From Fibrobacter sp. UWB5 (lineage in GTDB: Bacteria > Fibrobacterota > Fibrobacteria > Fibrobacterales > Fibrobacteraceae), in the NCBI RefSeq assembly GCF_002210295.1, contig NZ_MWQH01000002.1, positions 124,001 to 188,000 on the forward strand: 64,000 nt of DNA, in the 5' to 3' direction. A program made the translations under genes and the position numbers. Shown here one piece after another: positions 58,545-64,000 of the stretch (its first letter is position 1; every line of letters starts with the position of its first letter). The notes below the pieces were generated by a model. That model did no database searches. It was not told the DNA's origin and was given only the letters and a program-made list of their open reading frames with translations.

Positions 58545-59396
58545 ATGAATAATGCAATAGCTACACAATCCAATCCGCAGCAGGTCAACGACGCCCTGCT
58601 GCTTGACTACCTCACCGCGACGACGCCGGGTCTCAACGACCACCAGGTCAAGCAGTTCCTCGCGGTTTCCATGGCGTTCGGGCTGAACCCGTGGAAGAAA
58701 GAAGTTTATGCCGTCACGTACAACAATCGCGACGGCGGAAAGACGATGAGCATCGTCACGGGGTACGAAGTGTACCTCAAGCGTGCCGAAATGAACCCCA
58801 ACTACGACGGCTACGAGACGGAATGGCGCGGCGAGTTCGTCAGGGGCAAGTCCACCAAGAGTGGCAAGAACGGCAACTACAGCGTGGATGCGCTGGTTCC
58901 CAAGGACGGGGACGTGAGCTGCATCTGCCGCGTTTTCCGCAAGGACAGGAAGGTTCCCGTCAAGTGCGAGGTGTTTTTCAGCGAGTACGACCAGGGCAAT
59001 TCCATGTGGCAGAGCAAGCCCAGGGTCATGCTTGAGAAGGTCGCGATTGCGCGTGCGTTCCGCCTCGCTTTCCCCGTAGAGTTCGGCGGGATGCCCTATG
59101 AGAGCGCGGAGCTTTCGCCGGAACAGGGACTTGACCCTGAAAAGGAAATCAAGATTGAGGAAGCGGTGGAAAGGGCGGAAGCCCCGAAGCCGGAACAGCA
59201 GCCGCAGGAACACACGGGCGACCGCAAGGCGAAATTCATCGAGGTGTGCAACAAGATGATTCCCGCCGCGATTAAGGACACGCTCAAGGCGTACAACTGC
59301 CGCAGCCTGGAAGAACTGGGCCTTGACCAGATTGACGGATTCTACCGCGAGGCGAAGCGCGTGGAGGCCGGAATGATGCAGGAGGTGGAGTTCTAA
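58545..59396 (+). CDS. RecT/Bet-family single-strand annealing protein
   Basis: 283 residues. The Bet/RecT pattern is clear: LTATTPGLNDHQVKQFLAVSMAFGLNPWKKEVYAV, VTGYEVYLKRAE, MLEKVAIARAFRLAFPVEF and GGMPYESAEL. It pairs complementary single strands in phage recombination. The acidic tail carries extra residues. Translation of the next gene overlaps its stop (ATGG). No RecE/YqaJ exonuclease is next to it. Confidence 0.9.
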   Translation: MNNAIATQSNPQQVNDALLLDYLTATTPGLNDHQVKQFLAVSMAFGLNPWKKEVYAVTYNNRDGGKTMSIVTGYEVYLKRAEMNPNYDGYETEWRGEFVRGKSTKSGKNGNYSVDALVPKDGDVSCICRVFRKDRKVPVKCEVFFSEYDQGNSMWQSKPRVMLEKVAIARAFRLAFPVEFGGMPYESAELSPEQGLDPEKEIKIEEAVERAEAPKPEQQPQEHTGDRKAKFIEVCNKMIPAAIKDTLKAYNCRSLEELGLDQIDGFYREAKRVEAGMMQEVEF

Positions 59397-60391
59397 TGGA
59401 GGCGACGATGGAAACCGAAGAAGTGATGGAAGAAAAGAATCCCAACGCGCTCGTCCTTATCGACGAGGGAAAACAGTTCGCGGTCAAGACGGACTGCATG
59501 GACCCGGAGGCGCTTTTCCTGGACAAGAAGAACTTTGTCCCGATGCTCAACCAGGTCAAGAAGATTGCGCGTGGGCTGATTGCCGACGTTCACACCGAGG
59601 AAGGGTTCAAGGCCCGCAAGGCGATGAACGCCAAGCTCGCGAAGCTCAAGACCGCCATCGAGGACAGGGGCGCACAGGTCGCCAAGGAACTCAAGGCGAA
59701 GCCCAAGCGCGTCGATGAAACGCGGCGGCTTGTGAAGGAAACGCTCGAAATGCTCCAGAAGGAGGTCATGGCGCCCATCAGGGAAATCGAGGCTAGACAG
59801 CAGGAAATCGTGGAGATTTCCAACATTCCCGCGACGGCCATCGGCTGCAATTCCGAAGGGTGCAGGCAGGTGCTTGAGGCCATCGAAGCTCATGTTCACG
59901 ACGCCAAGTACTGGGACGAAAGCTACCAGGAAGCGATGGACGCCATCAACGACGCGAGGCGCCAGGTCAACGGCATCCTCGCCAGCGCAGAGAAACAGGA
60001 GGCGGAGAAAGCTGAACTGGAACGCTTGAGGGCGAGTCAGGCGGACTTTGAAAAGGCGGCGCGTGAAAAGGCGGAAGCCGAGAAACGCGAAACGGAAGAA
60101 AAACTGCGCAAGGCGCAAGAAGAAGCGGAAACGGCAAAACGCGAGGCGGAAGCGGCCAAGCGCGAAGCTGCGGAAGCACAGAAATTGACCAATGTCGATT
60201 TCGGGGAGGCTGATGCCAAGGCGACACGCGAGGCGATGCTTTTCCCGGACGACGAACGCCAATACCGACGCATGGCGAATCGGGAAGCACTCGAAGACCT
60301 GATGAACTACGGACTTGACGAAGCCGCCGCGAAGCAGCTCGTTACGGACATAGTGCACGGGAAAGTGCGCCATGTGCGGTTTGTTTACTAA
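59396..60391 (+). CDS. Coiled-coil protein linked to RecT (DUF1351-like)
   Basis: 331 residues. The first part (residues about 35-190) resembles DUF1351-type proteins found beside RecT in phages; the middle (about 195-265) is an extreme Glu/Lys/Ala coiled coil. The final segment MANREALEDLMNYGLDEAAAKQLVTDIVHGKVRHVRF is a helical closing domain. It may handle or cap the annealing complex. Overlaps recT by one base. Confidence 0.65.
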   Translation: MEATMETEEVMEEKNPNALVLIDEGKQFAVKTDCMDPEALFLDKKNFVPMLNQVKKIARGLIADVHTEEGFKARKAMNAKLAKLKTAIEDRGAQVAKELKAKPKRVDETRRLVKETLEMLQKEVMAPIREIEARQQEIVEISNIPATAIGCNSEGCRQVLEAIEAHVHDAKYWDESYQEAMDAINDARRQVNGILASAEKQEAEKAELERLRASQADFEKAAREKAEAEKRETEEKLRKAQEEAETAKREAEAAKREAAEAQKLTNVDFGEADAKATREAMLFPDDERQYRRMANREALEDLMNYGLDEAAAKQLVTDIVHGKVRHVRFVY

Positions 60392-60514
60392 GAAAACTCG
60401 CAGCTTTTTCTAACCCAAGCTGCGGCGCTGCTGGTGCGCGAATCGCCAGCGTTCTTTCTTTGACTAACAACAGTTAAGAAATCCAACAACCAATAAACAT
60501 AAAGGAAAAAACAA

Positions 60515-60781
60515 ATGACATACGAAGCAAGAGGAAGGTTCGAAGAAACCTTCGCAAATGTACCGGGCGTGACCGTTTCGGAACTCAAGATTACCTGCGA
60601 CGACCATGCGCACGTTCTGCGCTGGATGGCAGCTGTCGTAAAGGAATGTACGGGCGTCGCACTTGAGGAACGGATAAAGTTCAGCGTCTATGAAAAGATT
60701 GACGACGAACGCGTGAACTCGAAGGAGTATTTCGTTTACGAGGGAGGCGAGAACGTCTCCTGGAACAAGGTGAAGATTTAG
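60515..60781 (+). CDS. Small phage protein, unknown function
   Basis: 88 residues, alpha-beta, with AAAGGA 8 bases upstream. No motif recognised. The 120-base gap before it contains a CGCAGC..GCTGCG hairpin. Confidence 0.55.
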   Translation: MTYEARGRFEETFANVPGVTVSELKITCDDHAHVLRWMAAVVKECTGVALEERIKFSVYEKIDDERVNSKEYFVYEGGENVSWNKVKI

Positions 60782-60829
60782 CCGACCGCTGCATGGTGCA
60801 GGCGGTGGCCTAGATGGATTGAATCGAAG

Positions 60830-61147
60830 ATGGACAGACTGGAAAAGGAACTTGAACAGATAATCGTGATGGAAGATGCAGGGCTTAGCCTACGCTCGCT
60901 CTGTCGCATTTATAAGGAAACCGTGCTGGACGACGAGTCCATGAAGGACTTTCCGCTTGAGGCGAAGCAGTTCGCCGTTGCGGAGAGCCTTACCAAGGGC
61001 TACTGCGGGATAGCACGAAAGTTCGGGTTTAATGATGAAAAGTTCATGTCTGGACTCATGTCAAACTTTATGCTGCCACTTGTGGCCGCGCTGCATTATA
61101 TCGTCACCAGGAATGGTGAAAGGAGTACCGATGAAGATAATCGCTGA
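60830..61147 (+). CDS. Small phage protein, unknown function
   Basis: 105 residues, helical (MDRLEKELEQIIVMEDAGLSL...). Overlaps the excisionase-like gene by 17 bases. No family recognised. Confidence 0.5.
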   Translation: MDRLEKELEQIIVMEDAGLSLRSLCRIYKETVLDDESMKDFPLEAKQFAVAESLTKGYCGIARKFGFNDEKFMSGLMSNFMLPLVAALHYIVTRNGERSTDEDNR

Positions 61148-61397
61148 TGAAGAATTTCTCGACCGAACCGAGGCTGGGAATTTTATCGGGATGGCGACAT
61201 CCACTTTCGACAAGCTGTTGGCAAAAAGCCGCCACGGCAAATTGGTCTATCCGCTGGAAGTTTACCAGCCGGGCGGACGCGGCACTCCGATGTGGTTTAG
61301 CAAGTCCAGGTTGAAGGAATGGCTCAACAATGTCATTTCCAGCGGCGGCATCGCCGTTTGTGCGAGAAAGACGCACTTCACGATGGACGAATTTTAG
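61131..61397 (+). CDS. Excisionase-like winged helix-turn-helix protein
   Basis: 88 residues from the ATG at 61131 (AAGGAG upstream). FLDRTEAGNFIGMATSTFDKLLA, a wing VYQPGGRGTPMWFSKSRLKEWL: the Xis/MerR-type pattern. It is 1.2 kb from the integrase on the opposite strand and the best candidate for directing excision. Confidence 0.65.
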   Translation: MKIIADEEFLDRTEAGNFIGMATSTFDKLLAKSRHGKLVYPLEVYQPGGRGTPMWFSKSRLKEWLNNVISSGGIAVCARKTHFTMDEF

Positions 61398-61419
61398 GAA
61401 GATACCTCCTTGACGCACG

Positions 61420-61455
61420 AAGGCCCTGGCTCATGCCGGGGCCTTTTCTATTTTT
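61420..61455 (+). terminator. Terminator of the early right operon
   Basis: AAGGCCCTGGC / GCCGGGGCCTT 11-bp stem with TCAT loop, then TTCTATTTTT. Confidence 0.85.
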
Positions 61456-61460
61456 GGGTC

Positions 61461-61793
61461 ATGGTCGAGATTGAACACGCATTGAGAAACTACTTGGTGA
61501 ATCCGAACGACTTGGATTTGGGTTTCGCGATGGCTGCTTTGGCTCGAAAGACAAAAGCGCATTATCGCGAACTGGGAGGCAACCTAAAGAAGGAAGCTGT
61601 CACGCTCGGCAAGACCTTCGCAGTTGATTTGAAAATCGGCAAATGGCCCGATGTTCTTGACGGAAAGTTTGAAGACAACTTTAAAACAAAAACCGTTTCC
61701 TTCTTGAAAAAGATAAACGGCGATGTGCATAAGGCTGCGGAGCTGATGCTGAAACAGTGCTTCGACACCGTTGAAAAGAATGTCAAACGGTGA
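61461..61793 (+). CDS. Small phage protein, unknown function
   Basis: 110 residues from the ATG at 61461, just after the terminator. Helical and basic (FKTKTVSFLKKINGDVHKAAELM). Whether it has its own promoter is unclear. Confidence 0.5.
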   Translation: MVEIEHALRNYLVNPNDLDLGFAMAALARKTKAHYRELGGNLKKEAVTLGKTFAVDLKIGKWPDVLDGKFEDNFKTKTVSFLKKINGDVHKAAELMLKQCFDTVEKNVKR

Positions 61794-61814
61794 TTTTTTG
61801 TAATTTATAAAGAA

Positions 61815-62342
61815 ATGAAAACAAACATTCTTTTTCCCATCCTCTTTGCAATATCTTTAGAACTTCTTGTCGGATGCAGTGATTCCGCATCCAGTTCGTC
61901 GGAAGAAAAGAATCCTACGCTATATACTTCGGTGGTTCGTGGAAAGTGTGCGGACGCTTCCTCATCCAGTTCGTCGGATATTGAGAAGAAGATTTCGTCG
62001 CTAATTGTTGGTTATGGTGAACATTCAGCTGTTTATTTAGGCGATTGCAGAGGTTGCTTTGACTTGACTCTTTACGCTTTAGATTATTGTGACGTTTCCG
62101 CTGATGTAGCTTTAGATTTTGTAGATGATACTCTGTTTATTTCTTATGTAAATGTGCAAGAGGCTTCCAAGTGCACCTGTTATTCCTCCCATGATTTCAA
62201 GGTTCCATCAGTGAATTATAGGTATGTCAAATTTAATGAACAAGTTTTTTATGTTGTTGCATCGAACATAAGGGGTGTCTGCTCAAATACAGGGGAATAT
62301 AAAAAAGGTTATTGCGTCGAGAACGGACCGACGCATTTATAG
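61815..62342 (+). CDS. Lipoprotein moron, unknown function
   Basis: 175 residues. Signal peptide with lipobox LLVGC (Cys21), then a Ser-rich spacer and a cysteine-rich domain (eight or more Cys). Prophage lipoproteins at this place often change the host surface or block superinfection; only location supports this. Confidence 0.65.
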   Translation: MKTNILFPILFAISLELLVGCSDSASSSSEEKNPTLYTSVVRGKCADASSSSSSDIEKKISSLIVGYGEHSAVYLGDCRGCFDLTLYALDYCDVSADVALDFVDDTLFISYVNVQEASKCTCYSSHDFKVPSVNYRYVKFNEQVFYVVASNIRGVCSNTGEYKKGYCVENGPTHL

Positions 62343-62375
62343 CAAAATAAGCTCGCTTTCGCGAGCCTTTTTTAT
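62343..62375. terminator. Bidirectional terminator between lipoprotein and integrase genes
   Basis: AAGCTCGC-TTTC-GCGAGCCTT with A and T tracts on either side. Confidence 0.85.
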
Positions 62376-63403
62376 TTCTTGTTGAGAGCCTTTTCCAGGT
62401 CGTCTTGCAGCAGGTGACTGTAGGTGTCCAAAGTCTGGCGCACGTCTTCATGGCGCATCAACTGCTGGACGATTTTCGGGCCAACGCCGGAACGGATAAG
62501 GTTGGAGGCGAAAGAGTGTCTCCACTTGTGATTTGTCGCATCGTCGCTCTTATATCCCGCAGCTTCCACTGCAATTCGCAGCGTTTCGTTGCACCTGTCC
62601 GCATGGTCGAAACGGGCTGTCGCGAACATGCCGTCTTTCAGCTTGCCGTAGCGCTTGATTTCCGCCTTGAGGCGGTCGCTAATCGGGAGGAACGCTTCCT
62701 TGTCGCCTTTGCCGACGACGCGCATCTTTCCGTCCTCCTGGATGCACGACGGTCCAAATCGGCAAGCCTCCGCATGACGCAAACCAGCGAAAGCCATGAC
62801 CGACCAGAACAGTCTAAATTCCGGGTCGGGCGCGTTGTCGAGAATTTTTTCAATCTGGTCGGGAGTCCAGAACGCCTTGGCGCGTTTCGGAACCTTGGGG
62901 AACGCCACGTCGCGGAACGGGTTGTAGTCGCCCAGGTCGTAAATCTTAGCCGCCCACTGGCAGAACTGGCTTGTGCAGCGCACCATTTCGTGCTGGGACT
63001 TGGGCGCGTACCTTTCGGACAGCCACACCGCCCAGTTCGTCGCCTGTTCGGCATCGAAGCGCATGAGCGTCTTGATGCCGTTTGCGTCAAGCCATTCCCT
63101 GAATGTCTTGAGTCGGTACTTGTAAGCGAGGTGAGTCTTGGAGTCGTCGCCCTTGGACGCCGCGACGGAATCCAGGAACTTCGGGAGCGCCTCGTCGAAG
63201 CCCCTGTCCTTCGGCATGAGCTTGCGGCGGATTTCCTCGGGCATGAACCTGGCCGCGTTCATCATGTTCAGCCATTCCTGTGCGTCGCTCTTGCGCTTGG
63301 TTTTAAGGCTTATGTAGGAGAACTCGCCATCCTCCGCGATTCTCCCGTACCATGTAAGGTTGCCGCGATACTTGTACCGCTGCGATATGCTGTAGCTTTT
63401 CAT
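62372..63403 (-). CDS. int: Tyrosine integrase
   Basis: 343 residues. Catalytic set: Arg209 (AGLRHAEA), a lysine in the VVGKGDKEA turn, His292-x-x-Arg295 (NHKWRHSF), His318 (MRHED) and Tyr328 (DTYSHLL). An SAM-like core-binding domain and an N-terminal arm-binding part precede them. Placed at the right end of the prophage, 250 bases from the core. Matching arm repeats lie at 12200 and 63439. Confidence 0.96.
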   Translation of the reverse strand: MKSYSISQRYKYRGNLTWYGRIAEDGEFSYISLKTKRKSDAQEWLNMMNAARFMPEEIRRKLMPKDRGFDEALPKFLDSVAASKGDDSKTHLAYKYRLKTFREWLDANGIKTLMRFDAEQATNWAVWLSERYAPKSQHEMVRCTSQFCQWAAKIYDLGDYNPFRDVAFPKVPKRAKAFWTPDQIEKILDNAPDPEFRLFWSVMAFAGLRHAEACRFGPSCIQEDGKMRVVGKGDKEAFLPISDRLKAEIKRYGKLKDGMFATARFDHADRCNETLRIAVEAAGYKSDDATNHKWRHSFASNLIRSGVGPKIVQQLMRHEDVRQTLDTYSHLLQDDLEKALNKK

Positions 63404-63438
63404 ACAAACAAATCTACTAAAATTTGCCTAAAAGTCGG

Positions 63439-63456
63439 CTCACAAAAAGCTCACAA
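63439..63456. repeat. Integrase arm-type repeat, right copy
   Basis: CTCACAAAAAGCTCACAA, identical to 12200-12217; another CTCACA follows at 63461. Confidence 0.75.
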
Positions 63457-63577
63457 ATGTCTCACATCATACCCGATTTTTGGCGGTTTCTCCCGTCTTT
63501 CGGGAAAAACCATTACAAGCGATGGAGAACCGCGACAGACAGTCCAAATCGCGCCGGAAGCCTTGATTTTACTGATG

Positions 63578-63607
63578 AAAAAGGCCCGGAGGCTTTTGCC
63601 TTCGGGC
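63578..63607 (-). terminator. Terminator inside the right prophage end
   Basis: Minus strand GCCCGAAGGC-AAAA-GCCTCCGGGC then TTTTT. It stops transcription entering from the broken tRNA gene. Confidence 0.8.
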
Positions 63608-63651
63608 TTCCAATGGAGTACTTTCTGAAAATTTTTCGGGGCTGGGTTGAT

Positions 63652-63685
63652 AGTCCGCTGCTCTAACCAATTGAGCTAAAGTCCC
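63652..63685 (-). tRNA. 5' half of host tRNA(CAU), right junction of the prophage (attR)
   Basis: Minus strand: GGGACTT acceptor, TA, D arm GCTC-AATTGGTTA-GAGC, A, and anticodon-stem start GCGGACT, ending in the 13-bp core. After the core the phage sequence reads ATCAACCCAGCCCCG and has no T arm, so no tRNA is rebuilt here. Confidence 0.85.
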
Positions 63686-63728
63686 GATAATGGGCCAAAT
63701 ATAGTCTTTTTTCGGGAAAAATGTTGTA

Positions 63729-64000
63729 TTAAAGGCCGAGTTCGCCGAAAATGAGCAGGTATTTGGAAATGGTCCTGCACCATTCGTAGTGGAATCCACT
63801 GTAGGCGTTTACCACGCACTTGTCCCAGTCGGCCACTTCGGTCTTGTAAACGTTTACGGCGTCTTTAGCACAACGTAACATCTGGTGCGGCGCGTTGGCG
63901 TCATCGACTAAGAAGGCGTTTGCTTCGCCAGCGGTTTCAAGCGAATAGTTGGTGAGCATTGTCGAAACGCCCACGGTGCGGCCCGTCAAGGGAAGTGTGC
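63729..64000 (-). CDS. Host protein, C-terminal part, cut by the window edge
   Basis: At least 86 residues ending FGELGL; the frame stays open to the window end. Contains three Cys and YEWCRTISKYLLIF. No family recognised. It is the first host gene after the prophage. Confidence 0.5.
   Translation of the reverse strand, partial: TLPLTGRTVGVSTMLTNYSLETAGEANAFLVDDANAPHQMLRCAKDAVNVYKTEVADWDKCVVNAYSGFHYEWCRTISKYLLIFGELGL

Larger units (their letters stand above)
12149..63664. mobile_element. Complete integrated contractile-tailed (KPP10-like) prophage, about 51.5 kb
   Basis: Bounded by a 13-bp direct repeat (AGTCCGCTGCTCT on the plus strand, 12149-12161 and 63652-63664) inside a split tRNA gene. 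The integrase is at the right end and matching 18-bp arm repeats lie just inside both ends. It contains full head, tail and packaging genes, an XRE repressor, recombination genes, a 7-deazaguanine operon, a helicase-nuclease plus type III restriction-modification block, and a foreign cargo block. Structural genes look intact, so it may be inducible, although no clear endolysin was recognised. Confidence 0.92.

Noticed and set aside
63569-63799. 76-residue minus-strand protein
   Set aside because: It runs through the host tRNA half gene and the right attachment core.

Overview
The window looks like a chromosome segment of a Fibrobacter-type (Fibrobacterota) bacterium. This is inferred from serine-rich secreted proteins, a speA / carboxynorspermidine synthase operon and overall gene style; no database search was possible. 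It carries one complete integrated myovirus-like prophage of about 51.5 kb. Positions 1-12108 and 63665-64000 are host chromosome. The host part holds two related exported barrel-like proteins, an aspartoacylase-family deacylase, a HAD phosphatase, tRNA-Gly(CCC), sfsA, nudC and the polyamine genes speA and carboxynorspermidine synthase.

The prophage (about 12149-63664) sits inside a host tRNA gene with anticodon CAU. The 3' half of the tRNA remains at 12109-12161 and the 5' half at 63652-63685. A 13-bp core repeat lies at the junctions, and an 18-bp arm repeat lies just inside both ends. Neither junction rebuilds a normal tRNA. The prophage carries its own tRNA(CAU) gene at 14580-14890, interrupted in the anticodon loop by a group I intron that resembles the Azoarcus type.

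From left to right the prophage holds: a small rightward early operon (12.4-14.5 kb); the intron-bearing tRNA; a foreign, Firmicutes-like block (14.93-19.39 kb) with a TetR-controlled ABC exporter followed by broken gene fragments; a secreted protein made of five 51-residue repeats; and a long leftward late block (47.6 down to 20.4 kb). In transcription order the late block has protease/scaffold, cement, DUF2184 capsid, neck, sheath, tube, tail chaperone with a -1 frameshift site, tape measure, hub, spike, baseplate and fibre genes, then a DNA-modification operon, then terminase, portal and a MuF-type minor head protein with a long C-terminal extension. The KPP10-like set (DUF2213, DUF2184, DUF4054, DUF3383, DUF3277, Gp138, gp25, J, DUF2612) indicates a contractile tail.

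Two DNA-defence layers stand out. FolE, QueD, QueE and QueC make preQ0 from GTP, and a DpdA-like transglycosylase plus a ParB-fold protein form one operon with them (26.9-30.3 kb); this should place a 7-deazaguanine base in the phage DNA. On the right, three tightly packed genes (49.15-56.57 kb) encode a UvrD-type helicase fused to a RecB/AddB-like nuclease, a type III Mod methyltransferase and a type III Res nuclease-helicase. The right end holds an XRE repressor, a RecT/Bet-type annealing protein with a coiled-coil partner, an excisionase-like protein, a lipoprotein moron and the tyrosine integrase. No clear endolysin was recognised.
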